Below, in pieces: positions 20,033-33,623 of a stretch of 64,000 nt of DNA. Numbering within the stretch: position 1 is the first letter of the stretch; every line of letters starts with the position of its first letter. The position numbers and the translations under genes were made by a program. The notes beneath the pieces are model-generated. The model saw only the letters and a list, made by a program, of their open reading frames with translations, made no database searches and was not told the DNA's origin. This stretch comes from Lysobacter antibioticus (GTDB lineage: Bacteria; Pseudomonadota; Gammaproteobacteria; Xanthomonadales; Xanthomonadaceae). The stretch covers positions 2,499,492 to 2,563,491 of the forward strand of contig NZ_CP013141.1 in the NCBI RefSeq assembly GCF_001442535.1, written 5' to 3'.

Positions 20033-21388
20033 ATGCGCACGGTCCTGGTCATCGACGACAACCCGGCGGTCGGCACCGCGCTCGACCTGCTGTTCGGCCT
20101 GCGCGAGATCCGCGTGGTCACCGCACAGTCGCCGGACGAGGGCCTGGAACTGCTGACCCGCGAGAACATCGGCCTGGTCCTGCAGGACATGAACTTCACT
20201 GCCGACACCACCTCGGGCGAGGAAGGCGTCGCGCTGTTCCGCGCGATCCGCGCGCGCCATCCGGATCTGCCGATCATCCTGCTGACCGCGTGGACGCACC
20301 TGGACATCGCCGTCGACCTGGCCAAGGCCGGCGCCGCCGATTACCTGGCCAAGCCCTGGGACGACCAGAAACTGCTCGCCAGCGTCGAGAACCTGCTCGA
20401 ACTCGGCGCCAGCACCCGCGAGGTGTCGCGCCTGCACGAACAGCGACGCAAGCTGCAGCGCGATCTCGAAGCGCGCTACGACCTGCGCGGCCTGGTGTTC
20501 GGTTCCGAACAACTGGCGCGGGTGATCGAGCTCGCCGGCCAGGTCGCGCGCGCCGACGTGCCCGTGCTGATCACCGGCCCCAACGGCGCCGGCAAGGAAA
20601 AGATCGCCGAGATCATCCAGGCCAATTCCTCGGTCAAGGCCGGCCCCTTCGTGACCTTGAACTGCGGCGCGCTGCCGACCGAACTGATCGAAGCCGAACT
20701 GTTCGGCGCCGACGCCGGCGCCTACACCGGCGCCAACAAGATGCGCGAAGGCAAGTTCGAGGCCGCCGACGGCGGCACCTTGTTCCTCGACGAAATCGGC
20801 AACCTGCCGCCGGCGGGTCAGATGAAGTTGTTGCGCGTGCTCGAGACCGGGCGCTTCGAACGGCTCGGCTCGAACCGCGAGCGCCAGGTCAAGGTGCGGG
20901 TGATCAGCGCCACCAACGCCGACCTGCCGACGATGATCCGCGACGGCCGCTTCCGCGAAGACCTGTACTACCGTCTCAACACCATCCAGATCGATATTCC
21001 GCCGCTGGCCGAACGCCGCGACGACGTGTTGCCGCTGGCGCGGCATTTCCTGCGCGACAACGCGCTCGCCCAAGGCAAGCGCCTCAGCGAAGAGGCCGAG
21101 AGCGCGTTGTACGCGCATGCCTGGCCCGGCAACGTGCGCGAACTGCGCAACACCTTGCAGCGCGCCGCCTTGCTCGCGCGCAGCGACAGCATCGGCGCGG
21201 CCGACCTCGGCCTGCCGGTCGCGCCGCCGTCGAGTGCGGGCAACGGCGGCGAAGAGCCCGACCGCATCGCCATCGAGGCCGCGCTCGAACGCGCCGGCGG
21301 CGTGCTCGCACAAGCCGCCAGCGAACTCGGCCTGTCGCGGCAGGCCTTGTACCGCCGCCTCGAACGGCTCGGCATCAAGCGCGACTGA
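20033..21388 (+). CDS. NtrC-type sigma-54-dependent response regulator
   Basis: 451 residues in three domains. The receiver (1-125) has its phospho-acceptor at Asp52 in LQDMNF and a conserved Lys108. The AAA+ domain (about 155-385) has Walker A GPNGAGKE (183-190), the sigma-54 contact loop GAYTGA (230-235, Tyr replacing the usual Phe) and Walker B LFLDEIG (251-257). The Fis-type helix-turn-helix is at the end ([13 protein letters not shown]). All elements needed to activate sigma-54 RNA polymerase are present. It is followed at 10 bases by its kinase. The efflux operon upstream has a sigma-54 promoter, making autoregulated control of that transporter likely. Confidence 0.95.
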   Translation: MRTVLVIDDNPAVGTALDLLFGLREIRVVTAQSPDEGLELLTRENIGLVLQDMNFTADTTSGEEGVALFRAIRARHPDLPIILLTAWTHLDIAVDLAKAGAADYLAKPWDDQKLLASVENLLELGASTREVSRLHEQRRKLQRDLEARYDLRGLVFGSEQLARVIELAGQVARADVPVLITGPNGAGKEKIAEIIQANSSVKAGPFVTLNCGALPTELIEAELFGADAGAYTGANKMREGKFEAADGGTLFLDEIGNLPPAGQMKLLRVLETGRFERLGSNRERQVKVRVISATNADLPTMIRDGRFREDLYYRLNTIQIDIPPLAERRDDVLPLARHFLRDNALAQGKRLSEEAESALYAHAWPGNVRELRNTLQRAALLARSDSIGAADLGLPVAPPSSAGNGGEEPDRIAIEAALERAGGVLAQAASELGLSRQALYRRLERLGIKRD

Positions 21389-21398
21389 GGACCCGATC

Positions 21399-22706
21399 AT
21401 GCGCCGCCTTCCCCTGAGTCTGGTCTTCGGCGCCATCGCGCTGGCCTATCTCGCAGCCGGCGCCGCGCTGACTCTATGGCTGTCGGATTACATCGCCAAT
21501 CGCTGGATCGCGCTGGCGATCGTGGTGGCCGCGCTCGCGCCGTTGCTGATCTACCACGTGCAGCGCGCGTTCGCGCCGATGAACTCGTTGTTCCGCGCCC
21601 TCGCCGGCTCGGTCGCCAGCTATCGCGACGGCGACTATTCGATCAGCTTCAACTGGACCGGCAAGGGCGATCTCGGCGAGCTGGTGGCCAGCCACAACCG
21701 CCTCGGCGACGCCTTGCGCGAACAACGCCTGAGCCTGGTGCAACGCGAGTTGCTGCTCGACACCATGATCCAGAACACCCCGGTGGCGATGATGCTGGTC
21801 GACCCGACCCGGCGCATCGTTCACGGCAATCTCGCCGCGCGCAAGATGCTCGGCGAAGGCCGGCGCCTGGAGGGCCAGAGTTTCGCCGACCTGCTGTCGC
21901 GCGCGCCTACGCCGATGCAGGAAGCCTTCGAGCGCGGCGGCGACGGCATGTTCTCGGTCGGCGACATCGAGAACGAAGAGATCTATCACCTCTCGCGGCG
22001 CATCTTCCGCCTCAACGGCCGCGCCCACGAGCTGGTGCTGCTGCGCCAGCTCACCGCCGAGCTGCGGCGCCAGGAGGTGCAGACCTGGAAAAAAGTGATC
22101 CGGGTGATCAGCCACGAGCTCAACAACTCGCTGGCGCCGATCGCCTCGCTCGCCCACTCCGGCGCCGAGCTGCTGCGCCGCGGCCAGTACGAGCGCCTGC
22201 CGACCGCGCTGACCACGATCGAAGAACGCGCACGCCACCTCGAAGGCTTCATCCGCGACTATGCGCGCTTCGCCAAGCTGCCCTCGCCGCGCCTGCAGCC
22301 GATCGAATGGTCGCGCTTCGTCGAACAACTGCGCAGCCAGGTCGATTTCGCCTACGACGGCGTGCAGGGCGAAGCGATCGCGCGGGTCGACGCCGCGCAG
22401 CTCGAACAGAGCCTGATCAATCTGCTCAAGAACGCCCACGAGTCCGGCTCCAAGCCCGAGGAAGTACGCCTGCAACTGCGCCGTGTGCAGGACGCCTGGC
22501 GCATCGACGTGCTCGACCGCGGCAGCGGCATGAACGACGCCGTACTGTCCAATGCCCTGCTGCCGTTCTATTCGACCAAGCGCAACGGCACCGGCCTGGG
22601 CCTGGCGCTCGCGCGCGAGATCGCCGAGGCCCACGGCGGCCGCATCGCCCTGCTCAATCGCGAAGGCGGCGGCCTGTGCGTGTCGATGGTGCTGCCCGAT
22701 TCGTAA
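21399..22706 (+). CDS. NtrY-like sensor histidine kinase
   Basis: 435 residues. Two N-terminal transmembrane helices (about 8-28 and 36-52) enclose only a very short periplasmic loop. Then come a HAMP-like linker, a PAS-like region (about 120-220), a dimerisation domain with His239 in ISHELNNSLAPI and a HATPase domain with NLLKNAHES and GTGLGLALAREI. The H-box with two asparagines matches the NtrY group that partners with NtrC-type regulators. With almost no periplasmic loop it probably senses a membrane or intracellular signal, such as transporter state or a membrane-active compound. Confidence 0.93.
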   Translation: MRRLPLSLVFGAIALAYLAAGAALTLWLSDYIANRWIALAIVVAALAPLLIYHVQRAFAPMNSLFRALAGSVASYRDGDYSISFNWTGKGDLGELVASHNRLGDALREQRLSLVQRELLLDTMIQNTPVAMMLVDPTRRIVHGNLAARKMLGEGRRLEGQSFADLLSRAPTPMQEAFERGGDGMFSVGDIENEEIYHLSRRIFRLNGRAHELVLLRQLTAELRRQEVQTWKKVIRVISHELNNSLAPIASLAHSGAELLRRGQYERLPTALTTIEERARHLEGFIRDYARFAKLPSPRLQPIEWSRFVEQLRSQVDFAYDGVQGEAIARVDAAQLEQSLINLLKNAHESGSKPEEVRLQLRRVQDAWRIDVLDRGSGMNDAVLSNALLPFYSTKRNGTGLGLALAREIAEAHGGRIALLNREGGGLCVSMVLPDS

Positions 22707-23212
22707 GGCACGGGTAAGCGCGATAACGGCCGATGCCTGTGCGCACTCCGGCCGCCGCAACCGGCTCGACGACGGATCGTAGCCACGATCGGCGCAGCAG
22801 CCTCTTGGCTCTTGTCGATTTCACGGCGCGCCTGCGGCATCGAAGCGGTGTCGCCGAACACATCGAACCCTGCGGTTTCCGCTTGCGCCGAAGATGCGTG
22901 ATGGCGGTCATCGCAACATCGACGATGCCGTCGCAACACATCGACCACAAGCGCATCAACATAGCCGGCAACCGCCGGACGCCCATTCGACCCTCGCCAA
23001 CCGCAGCGACTGCGCTGGCCTCGCATGACGATCGAAGTGCGCGAGATCGCCTCGCTCGCCGCTCGCGTTCGACGCGATGCACAAGATCGATGTAGGGGAG
23101 CGGCCCTCGCGTTCGTTTCTAGTCAGGACGCCCCTGAAACCCGAACGCTGGAGGACGTGTGCGCCCGCAAAAAACGCAGAAAATTCCAAACAACCGAACA
23201 GGAGATTCGCCA
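22707..23212. other. Intergenic stretch, no gene seen
   Basis: 506 bases lie between the kinase and the GH18 gene. Open frames here lack ribosome-binding sites and family similarity. The promoter of the GH18 gene must lie here; I cannot single out one. Confidence 0.5.
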
Positions 23213-24082
23213 ATGCTTCGCAAATCTACGCTTCTGGCTGCTGGTCTAATCGCATTTCTTGCAAGCTTCGGAGCTTGCGCGCGCAACGTCGTGTTCTTGA
23301 ACAATCCTTCGCCGCAGGACGTGAAGGACATCGGCCACTATCGGGTCAAGAGCACCGGCCAGCCGTTTTTCTCCGACCTGGTGTTGTTCGCCGCCAACAT
23401 CAACGGCAGCACGCCCAACACGCCGGTGCTGTACTACAACACGGAGATGAGCGCGATCCTGAAGGACAACATCGACGCGGTCAGGCAGTTGCAGAACGGC
23501 GGCATCAAGGTCCAGATTTCCTATCTGGGCAATCATCAGAACGCGGGTTGGTCGTGCAACATGACCTCCAAGACCGCGACCCGGCTCGGCAACGCGATGG
23601 TGACCGACGTGGTCAAGTACGGCCTCGACGGCATCAACGTCGACGACGAGTACTCCAGTTGCTCGGGCAGCGCGAGTTCGTTCTATTCGGTGCTCAAGGC
23701 GATCCGCAGCAACCCCTACTTTTCCGGCAAGACCCTGAGCAAGGCGTTGTGGTCCGACTCGCAGTATTTCCGCTCGCCCAACAACGCCGCCAACCAGCTG
23801 ACCGAAGGCTATGAGATGACCTACGGCGGCAGCGTCAGCTATCTGACGCCGTACGTCGGCTACGGCATGAGCAAGTCCAGCCTGTTCCTCGGCATCTCGC
23901 CCGAGTTCAGCTCGGCTTCGCAAGCGGGCTCCATCGCTCAAAGCGTCGCCAGCGGCGGCTACCAGGGCGTGATGATCTGGGCGCCGAACGCCTTCCTCGA
24001 CAGGGCCGCAGCCGAGCAGTACTACACCGAGATCGCCAAGGCGCAGATCGGCTCTACCGAGTCGGTGGAGTACGTTCCCTGA
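23213..24082 (+). CDS. Secreted GH18 endo-beta-N-acetylglucosaminidase, Endo H-like
   Basis: 289 residues with a signal peptide (about 1-23, cleavage near ACA-RN). AGGAG precedes the ATG at 23213. The GH18 active-site motif is DGINVDDE (139-146), with Glu146 as the catalytic acid and Asp144 as the partner that supports substrate-assisted catalysis. The surrounding YGLDGINVDDEY is closer to Endo H/Endo F enzymes, which cut the chitobiose core of N-glycans, than to typical chitinases. There is no carbohydrate-binding module. In a predatory or lytic soil bacterium it could remove glycans from eukaryotic glycoproteins or scavenge them for food. Chitinase activity is the alternative. Confidence 0.85.
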   Translation: MLRKSTLLAAGLIAFLASFGACARNVVFLNNPSPQDVKDIGHYRVKSTGQPFFSDLVLFAANINGSTPNTPVLYYNTEMSAILKDNIDAVRQLQNGGIKVQISYLGNHQNAGWSCNMTSKTATRLGNAMVTDVVKYGLDGINVDDEYSSCSGSASSFYSVLKAIRSNPYFSGKTLSKALWSDSQYFRSPNNAANQLTEGYEMTYGGSVSYLTPYVGYGMSKSSLFLGISPEFSSASQAGSIAQSVASGGYQGVMIWAPNAFLDRAAAEQYYTEIAKAQIGSTESVEYVP

Positions 24083-24157
24083 TCGAAGTCGCAGCGGCGT
24101 GAGACGATGACGCTGAAGACTCTGGGGCTTAATCCAGGCAGCTCTGTGAAGTCTCTG

Positions 24158-24214
24158 CGCCCGCTTTCTTGCAGCGGGCGGCATCGCGGCGCGCCACAAG
24201 GCGCGCCGCGATGC
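24158..24214. terminator. Two adjacent hairpins between convergent genes
   Basis: The first hairpin has arms CGCCCGCT/AGCGGGCG at 24158-24180. The second is a perfect 15-base-pair stem at 24181-24214 with an ACAA loop. They lie between the convergent GH18 and glmU genes and probably end both transcripts, although neither has a clear T-run. Confidence 0.65.
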
Positions 24215-24226
24215 GTCTGCGACCGC

Positions 24227-25606
24227 TTACTGCTTCTTGACCGGCCGCTTCCAGCCTTCCACCGTCGACTGGCGCGCGCGCGCGACGGTCAGTTCTCCCG
24301 GCGGCGCCAGGCGCGTGATCACCGAGCCGGCGGCGATCGTCGCGTCCTTGCCGACGGTGACCGGCGCCACCAGCGAAGTATTGGAGCCGATGAAGGCGCC
24401 GTCCTCGATGGTGGTGGTCGACTTGTTGACGCCGTCGTAGTTGCAGGTGATGGTGCCCGCGCCGACGTTGACGCCCGCGCCGATCAGGGCGTCGCCGAGA
24501 TAGGTCAGGTGATTGGCCTTGCTGCCGACGCCGAGCGTGGCGTTCTTGGTTTCGACGAAGTTGCCGACGTGGGCGCCATCGGCGAGCACGGTGCCCGGAC
24601 GCAGACGCGCATAGGGACCGATCTGCGCCGCGCCCTCCACCACCACGCCGTCGAGGTCGCAATGCGCGCGCACCAGGGTGCCGGCGCCGAGCTTGACGTC
24701 CTTGAGCCGGCAGAACGGCCCGATGCGCACGCCGTCGCCGAGTTCGACCTTGCCTTCCAGGACCACGTCGACATCGATCTCGACGTCCTGGCCGACCCGG
24801 ACTTCGCCGCGCAGATCGAAGCGCGAGGGATCGGCCAGGCGCGCGCCCTGCAGGCAGACCGCGCGCGCCGCGCGCCATTGGTAGGCGCGCTCGAGTTGCG
24901 CGAGCTGCCAGGCATCGTTGGCGCCTTCGACTTCGATCGGGTCGGCGACGTGGACCATCTCGGCCGGGCTGTATTCGGAAGCGGCCGCGGCGAACACGTC
25001 GGTCAGGTAGTACTCGCCCTGCGCGTTGTCGTTGCCGAGGCGATCGAGCCAGCGACGCAGCGGCTCGCCATCGGCGACCAGGATGCCGGTGTTGACGGTG
25101 CGGATCTCGCGCTGTTCCTCGTCGGCGTCCTTGTGCTCGACGATGCGGCCGACGCGGCCTTCGGGATCGCGGACGATGCGGCCGTAACCGGTCGGGTCGT
25201 CCAGATCGGCGACCAGCACCGAAATGCGGCCCGGTGCGGCGAGCAGACGCTGCAGGGTCTCGGGGGTGATCAGGGCGACGTCGCCGTACAGCACCAGCAC
25301 TCGCGCATCCTGCGGCACGCCGGGCATCGCCTGCTGCACCGCATGACCGGTGCCGAGGCGCTGCTGCTGCTCGGCCCAATGCAGGTCGTCCTGGCCCTCG
25401 AAGGCCGCACGCACCTGTTCGCCGCCATGGCCGTAGACCACATGGATGCCGGCCGGGCGCAGCGCCCGCGCGGTCTCGATCACGTGCGCCAGCATCGGCC
25501 GGCCGGCGATCTTCTGCAGCACCTTGGCGGTGGCGGACTTCATCCGCTTGCCCTCGCCCGCGGCGAGGATGACGATATGCAATTGATTCATCGAATCGTG
25601 AGCCAT
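24227..25606 (-). CDS. glmU: Bifunctional N-acetylglucosamine-1-phosphate uridyltransferase/acetyltransferase
   Basis: 459 residues. The N-terminal pyrophosphorylase domain shows [11 protein letters not shown] and the downstream GTGHAV and YGDVALI motifs. The C-terminal half (about 255-459) is a left-handed beta-helix with hexapeptide repeats (for example [13 protein letters not shown] and [11 protein letters not shown]). GlmU acetylates glucosamine-1-phosphate and couples it to UTP, giving UDP-GlcNAc for cell-wall and LPS synthesis. The start at 25606 has AGGAA nine bases upstream; an in-frame ATG five codons later (25591) is an alternative. It is divergent from the membrane protein gene at 25679. 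Confidence 0.97.
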   Translation of the reverse strand: MAHDSMNQLHIVILAAGEGKRMKSATAKVLQKIAGRPMLAHVIETARALRPAGIHVVYGHGGEQVRAAFEGQDDLHWAEQQQRLGTGHAVQQAMPGVPQDARVLVLYGDVALITPETLQRLLAAPGRISVLVADLDDPTGYGRIVRDPEGRVGRIVEHKDADEEQREIRTVNTGILVADGEPLRRWLDRLGNDNAQGEYYLTDVFAAAASEYSPAEMVHVADPIEVEGANDAWQLAQLERAYQWRAARAVCLQGARLADPSRFDLRGEVRVGQDVEIDVDVVLEGKVELGDGVRIGPFCRLKDVKLGAGTLVRAHCDLDGVVVEGAAQIGPYARLRPGTVLADGAHVGNFVETKNATLGVGSKANHLTYLGDALIGAGVNVGAGTITCNYDGVNKSTTTIEDGAFIGSNTSLVAPVTVGKDATIAAGSVITRLAPPGELTVARARQSTVEGWKRPVKKQ

Positions 25607-25678
25607 GGATTTCGGGTTCCTCGACGCGCACTCCGCGTCCGGGCCGAATCTTAGCAACTGCCTTGACGAGGATTCTGC

Positions 25679-27280
25679 ATGCCCGCTGAGCGCGTTTCCT
25701 GGCGGCCGACCGCCCTGGTCGCCCTGTTCTTCACCTTGCTCGCGGCGCTGGTCCAACGCCAGGACGCAAACTGGGACCTGCGTAACTATCATTTGTACAC
25801 GCCGCTGGCCTGGCTCGACGGACGCCTGGGCTACGACATCGCCGCGGCGCAGATGCAGACCTGGCACAACCCGATCGCCGACCTGCCCTTCGCCCTGTTG
25901 GTGCGGGGCGGCGCCAGCGGCTGGCTGGTCATGGTGTGGCTGGCCCTGCCGAGCTTCATCGCCTTGCTGTTCGGCCTGCGCTTGCTCGACGCGCTGATGC
26001 CGGCGCAGCGCAGCCGCTTGCGCACCTGGATGGCGGGCCTGGTCGCGATCACCGGTGCGGCGGTGTATCCCGGCACCGCGGCGACGTTCAACGATCACAT
26101 CGTCGGCGCCTTCGTGCTGGCTGGCTTGTGGTGGGCGGTCGATTCGTTCCGGCGCCGCGGCGCCTGGGCGACCTGGCTGCCGGTCGGCCTGCTGGCCGGC
26201 ATCGCCGCCGGCCTCAAGCTCACCGCCGTGATGTACTGCCTGGGCTTCATCGCCATGGCGCTGTGCGCGGGGCCGCTGAAGCAACTGCCGGCACGGCTGG
26301 TCGCGCTGGCGATCGGCGGCGCGCTCGGCGCGGCGCTGAGCTGGGGGCCGTGGGGCTGGTACCTGTGGGAGCATCACGGCAATCCGCTGTTCCCCTACTT
26401 CAATCACTGGTTCCACTCGCCCGATGCGCTGTTCAGCGAGCGCCGCGACCTGCGCTTCCTGCCGAAGACCGCGCTGGACGCGCTGAACGTGCCCCTGCGT
26501 CTGCTGCGCAAGAACAACGATTTCTCCGAGGCATCGCTCGCCGATGCGCGCCTGCTGCTCGGTTTCGGCGCATTCGCGGTTTGGCTGTGGCTGCGTGGCA
26601 AGCGCGGTGCCGAAGCGGCGAGCGCATTGCCTGTCGCTGCCGATGCTTCCCAGCAACGCGAAGCCGCCGCGTCGTACTGGCCGCTGCTGGCCTTCGTCGT
26701 GGTCAGCTATACGTTCTGGCTCGGCGTCTACAGCATCTACCGCTATCTGTATCCGCTCGAACTGTTGTTCTCGGTGCTGATCGTCGGCGTGATCTCGGTC
26801 GCATTCGCGCGGCGTGGGTCGCGCACCGCGTTGGTGGTCGGCGCACTGCTGGTCATCGCACCGACCAAGCATCCGGGTTGGGGACGCGACCCGTTCCGCA
26901 GCCCGATGATCTCGGTCGAGTTTCCCGCGTTGCCCGCCGACAGCCTGGTCGTGACCAGCACCGAGACGCCGATCGGGCATGCGGTGGCGTTCCTGCCGCG
27001 CGGCGTGCCGGCGCTGGCGATACGCAACAACTTCATGGACCCGCAGCAGTGCACGCGACTGCAGGCGCGCGTGGAAAGCCGGATCGCCGGCCATGACGGG
27101 CCGCTGTGGCTGTTGCGCCCGGTCGAAGTCGACACGGTCGCCGCAGAACGCATGACCCTGTACGGCTTGCGCGTCGACGGCGCCTGCCGGCGCGTTGCCG
27201 ACAGTCTGGCCGAGATCGAACTGTGCCCGCTCGCGCGGACGCCGTTCACTCCGATCTGTAGCGCACCACCTGGTCGGTGA
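25679..27280 (+). CDS. Polytopic inner-membrane protein, GT-C glycosyltransferase-like
   Basis: 533 residues with about ten transmembrane helices and a C-terminal soluble part of about 130 residues. The first loop contains [12 protein letters not shown]; an acidic first loop is where GT-C enzymes keep catalytic carboxylates. AGGA precedes the ATG at 25679. The next genes encode GtrB- and GtrA-like proteins, which make and flip a polyprenyl-phosphate sugar. The third partner in such systems is a polytopic glycosyltransferase that moves the sugar to LPS or another acceptor, and this protein fits that role. Its 3' end overlaps that of the opposing gtrB-like gene by 35 bases. Confidence 0.75.
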   Translation: MPAERVSWRPTALVALFFTLLAALVQRQDANWDLRNYHLYTPLAWLDGRLGYDIAAAQMQTWHNPIADLPFALLVRGGASGWLVMVWLALPSFIALLFGLRLLDALMPAQRSRLRTWMAGLVAITGAAVYPGTAATFNDHIVGAFVLAGLWWAVDSFRRRGAWATWLPVGLLAGIAAGLKLTAVMYCLGFIAMALCAGPLKQLPARLVALAIGGALGAALSWGPWGWYLWEHHGNPLFPYFNHWFHSPDALFSERRDLRFLPKTALDALNVPLRLLRKNNDFSEASLADARLLLGFGAFAVWLWLRGKRGAEAASALPVAADASQQREAAASYWPLLAFVVVSYTFWLGVYSIYRYLYPLELLFSVLIVGVISVAFARRGSRTALVVGALLVIAPTKHPGWGRDPFRSPMISVEFPALPADSLVVTSTETPIGHAVAFLPRGVPALAIRNNFMDPQQCTRLQARVESRIAGHDGPLWLLRPVEVDTVAAERMTLYGLRVDGACRRVADSLAEIELCPLARTPFTPICSAPPGR

Positions 27281-28169
27281 TCAGGCGCAGGATCTCGTTC
27301 GAGCGCCGGTTGACGGTGTCGAGGATCAGCCCGGTCGCGAGCAGGATGAAGGCGGTCAGGGCCAGGGCCGCGGCGAGCACCGCGGTCGAGGGATGGGTGA
27401 CTTCGCCGCTGAGGGTGTATTCGTGGACGACGAAGGCGCCGAAGCCCAGGCTCGCCAAACCCGCGATCAAGGCGGCGACGCCGAAGAACAGCAGCGGCCG
27501 CAGATCCTTGAACAAAAAACCGATCGTGCGCAGCACGCGGAAACCGTCGCGGAAGGTGTTGAGCTTGGACTCGCTGCCTTCCGGGCGCACGCCGTAGGGC
27601 ACGGTGCGTTCGCTGAGTACGAAGGCGTGGGCCATCGCGAACACGGTCATCTCGGTCTCGATTTCGAAACCGCTCGACAGCACCGGCATCGATTTGACGA
27701 AGCGGCGCGAGAAGGCGCGGTAGCCCGACAGCACATCGCGCACCGGCTGCCCGAATAGGCGGCCGATGCTCCAGCGCACCAGGCGATTGCCGAAGCCATG
27801 AAAGCGCCGGAACGAACCGCTGTCGTGGCTTTCCAGCCGCGTGCCGACCACCATGTCGGCGCGTCCCTCGACGATGTCCTCGATCAGCATCGCGGCGTGA
27901 TCGGCCGGGTAGGTGTCGTCGCCGTCGACCATCACATAGACGTCGGCCTCGACCTCGCGGAACATCGCACGCACCACGTTGCCCTTGCCCTTGGCCGGCA
28001 CGCGGTGCACCCGGGCGCCGGCGGCGCGCGCGATCGCCGCGGTGTCGTCGGTGCTGGCGTTGTCGAACACCCAGACCTCGGCGTCGGGCAGGACGCGGCG
28101 GAAGTCGGCGACCACCTTGGCCACCGTCCGGGCTTCGTTGTAGCAGGGGATGAGTACTGCGCTGCGCAA
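27246..28169 (-). CDS. GtrB-like polyprenyl-phosphate glycosyltransferase (GT2)
   Basis: About 307 residues. The N-terminal GT-A domain starts at once with [10 protein letters not shown], has the nucleotide-binding NASTDDT and the metal-binding motif [11 protein letters not shown], and ends with two transmembrane helices (about 225-245 and 265-285). It should transfer a sugar from a nucleotide donor to undecaprenyl phosphate on the inner face of the membrane. The start is uncertain: I chose the TTG at 28169 because GGGAG lies seven bases upstream and the fold begins there. A longer frame would start with GTG at 28274 and overlap the divergent gtrA region. Tail-to-tail overlap of 35 bases with the membrane protein gene. 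Confidence 0.88.
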   Translation of the reverse strand: MRSAVLIPCYNEARTVAKVVADFRRVLPDAEVWVFDNASTDDTAAIARAAGARVHRVPAKGKGNVVRAMFREVEADVYVMVDGDDTYPADHAAMLIEDIVEGRADMVVGTRLESHDSGSFRRFHGFGNRLVRWSIGRLFGQPVRDVLSGYRAFSRRFVKSMPVLSSGFEIETEMTVFAMAHAFVLSERTVPYGVRPEGSESKLNTFRDGFRVLRTIGFLFKDLRPLLFFGVAALIAGLASLGFGAFVVHEYTLSGEVTHPSTAVLAAALALTAFILLATGLILDTVNRRSNEILRLITDQVVRYRSE

Positions 28170-28238
28170 ACCGCCGCTCCCGTCGTGCCGGCTGGTGATG
28201 GGCGCGATGGTACAGGGTCGCTTGGCTAGAATGCGCGC

Positions 28239-28304
28239 ATGACCGCCGCCCCGCCCGCCCCTGCAAGCCCCCACCCGGCCCTCACCGCCGAGGCTGGCGC
28301 ATGA
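28239..28304 (+). CDS. Possible 21-residue leader peptide upstream of gtrA
   Basis: A short frame from ATG 28239 ends in TGA overlapping the gtrA ATG (ATGA at 28301-28304). It is rich in Pro and Ala. Such an arrangement could couple translation to gtrA. There is no obvious Shine-Dalgarno, and it may be chance. Confidence 0.25.
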   Translation: MTAAPPAPASPHPALTAEAGA

Positions 28305-28684
28305 GTCTCACCCGCCAGAGCCGCAATTACCTCATGTTCGGGGTATTTCAGTACTTCATCGACTGGGGCGTCATGGTCGGGCTGAGCCATATGGGCATGC
28401 CGGTGGAGGCCGCGAACCTGGCCGGCCGCATCAGCGGCGCCTTGCTCGGCTTCTGGCTCAACGGGCGTTTTACCTTCGCCAGCGAAGACACCCGGGTCGG
28501 TCGACGCCAGTTCGGGCGTTTCGTGGCGATGTGGATCGCCACCACCATCGCCAGCACCTGGGCGATCAGTACCGTCGATGCCTACGCTGGCCTCAAATGG
28601 ACCTGGCTCGCCAAACCGGTGATCGAAGTGATCCTGGGAGGCATCGGCTTCCTCGCTTCGCGCCATTGGGTGTATCGACGCTGA
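28301..28684 (+). CDS. GtrA-family membrane protein (lipid-linked sugar flippase)
   Basis: 127 residues with four predicted transmembrane helices, starting MSLTRQSRNYLMFG and carrying the conserved FWLNGRFTF after helix two. GtrA proteins are thought to flip polyprenyl-phosphate sugar across the inner membrane for O-antigen or teichoic-acid glycosylation. Divergent from the gtrB-like gene. A TAGAAT that could be its -10 lies at 28227-28232. It is unusual that gtrA and gtrB are divergent instead of forming an operon. Confidence 0.88.
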   Translation: MSLTRQSRNYLMFGVFQYFIDWGVMVGLSHMGMPVEAANLAGRISGALLGFWLNGRFTFASEDTRVGRRQFGRFVAMWIATTIASTWAISTVDAYAGLKWTWLAKPVIEVILGGIGFLASRHWVYRR

Positions 28685-28713
28685 GAGGCCGACGCTGAGA
28701 GGCCGGCGCTGAG
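28676..28713 (+). repeat. Short tandem repeat over the gtrA stop codon
   Basis: The 14-base unit CGACGCTGAGAGGC occurs twice in full and once in part, beginning inside the last codons of gtrA and running past its stop. It looks like slippage duplication. Confidence 0.7.
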
Positions 28714-28765
28714 TTCGCAACGGCGCCGCGATAACCGGGGCGCACCCGCCTCTCTCCTGCCCTCA

Positions 28766-28783
28766 CCCCCGCCTTCGCGGGGG
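28766..28783. repeat. REP-like palindrome (CCCCCGC-CTTC-GCGGGGG)
   Basis: A seven-base-pair stem with a CTTC loop and the flank GGCGACGG. Two relatives of the same family occur at 47492 and 47618. It lies between gtrA and the ATP synthase terminator. Confidence 0.6.
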
Positions 28784-28834
28784 CGACGGCATGAAAGCAC
28801 CCGTGCACATGGCCGCCACTCGATCCCGAAACGA

Positions 28835-28861
28835 AAAACGCCGGCGCAAGGCCGGCGTTTT
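28835..28861 (-). terminator. Rho-independent terminator of the ATP synthase operon
   Basis: An 11-base-pair stem (AAAACGCCGGC/GCCGGCGTTTT) with a five-base loop lies 40 bases beyond atpC. On the minus strand it is followed by TTTTTCGT. It can also act on transcripts from gtrA. Confidence 0.88.
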
Positions 28862-28901
28862 CGTTGCAGCGATGACCTGCTGCGGCGTTGCGAAGCAAGA
28901 C

Positions 28902-29327
28902 TCAGTGCTTGATGTTCTTGCGCAGACGCTCCAGCGCCTGCAGCTGCGCCATCGCCTCGGCGAGCTTGGACTGCGCTTCGGCGACATCCATCTGCGGGCC
29001 GCGGTTGGCGAGCATGCGCTCGGCTTCTTCCTTGGCGGCGCGGACGGCAGCCTCGTCGATGTCCTGGGCGCGGATCGCGGTGTCGGCCAGCACGGTCACG
29101 ACCTGCGGCTGCACTTCCAGGATGCCGCCGGAGACGACGAAATCCAGCTGTTCGCCGCTCGGCAGGGTCACCACGACCTTGCCGGGCTTCAGGCGCGTGA
29201 TCAGCGGCGCGTGGCGCGGTGCGATGCCGAGTTCGCCGATCTCGCCGGTGGCGACGAGCAGCGTCGCCTCGCCGTGGAAGATTTCTTCCTCGGCGCTGAC
29301 GATGTCGCAACGGAACGTAGTGGCCAT
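28902..29327 (-). CDS. atpC: ATP synthase F1 subunit epsilon
   Basis: 141 residues, normal length. An N-terminal beta-sandwich ([17 protein letters not shown] through [12 protein letters not shown]) is followed by a C-terminal helical hairpin rich in Ala/Glu/Arg. Epsilon sits on the central stalk and can inhibit ATP hydrolysis through its C-terminal helices. Last gene of the atp operon, separated from atpD by a 137-base repeat-bearing gap and followed by the operon terminator. Confidence 0.97.
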   Translation of the reverse strand: MATTFRCDIVSAEEEIFHGEATLLVATGEIGELGIAPRHAPLITRLKPGKVVVTLPSGEQLDFVVSGGILEVQPQVVTVLADTAIRAQDIDEAAVRAAKEEAERMLANRGPQMDVAEAQSKLAEAMAQLQALERLRKNIKH

Positions 29328-29352
29328 ATCTTTCTCGCTTTGCTCGTTCGAC

Positions 29353-29464
29353 GGGGATCGGGAATGGGAAATGGGGAATCGTCTAAAGCCGAAGCAACGG
29401 CCGACGTTCCGCTCTTACGAATCCCGAATCCCGACTCCCAATTCCCGAGACGCCGTCAGGCGTC

Positions 29465-29466
<2 letters not shown>
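29353..29466. repeat. Intercistronic repeat element and hairpin, atpD-atpC
   Basis: Left arm 29353-29380 is made of GGGAATC/GGGATCG-like heptads; right arm 29419-29447 is built of the complementary AATCCCG-type heptads. Together they can fold into a long imperfect hairpin. Directly beside it, a perfect GAGACGCC-GTCA-GGCGTCTC hairpin (29447-29466) reaches into the atpD stop codon. Similar heptad elements lie between atpA and atpG and between atpH and atpA. Confidence 0.75.
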
Positions 29467-31826
<2,360 letters not shown>

Positions 31827-31841
31827 TGCTCGCTCCGCTCG

Positions 31842-31930
31842 TGGGATTGGGTATTCGGGATTCGGGATTCGCTGAAACTGGGATCGGGATCGGCTGCGCC
31901 GAATCCCGAATCCCTAATCGCGAATCCCGG
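31842..31930. repeat. Intercistronic repeat element, atpA-atpG
   Basis: Runs of GGGATTC/GGGATCG heptads (31842-31891) face runs of GAATCCC/TAATCGC heptads (31899-31930), forming a long imperfect inverted repeat that nearly fills the 110-base gap. Same family as the elements at 29353 and 33540. Confidence 0.75.
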
Positions 31931-31936
31931 CCTTAC

Positions 31937-33487
<1,551 letters not shown>

Positions 33488-33539
33488 TGTCGTTTCCTTG
33501 GTCCTGCATCGCGATGGGGCGACGCGCGGGTGCTTTCTT

Positions 33540-33620
33540 TATTCGGGAATCGGGAGTCGGGAATCGGGAGTCGGAAGAGCGAGCTTCGAACGATTCCCTG
33601 TTCCCTGTTCTCTAATCCCG
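33540..33620. repeat. Intercistronic repeat element, atpH-atpA
   Basis: Left arm 33540-33574 contains four tandem GGGAATC/GGGAGTC heptads; right arm 33591-33620 contains ATTCCCTGTTCCCTGTTCTC and AATCCCG. It fills most of the 136-base gap and can fold into a long imperfect hairpin. Confidence 0.75.
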
Positions 33621-33623
33621 GCG

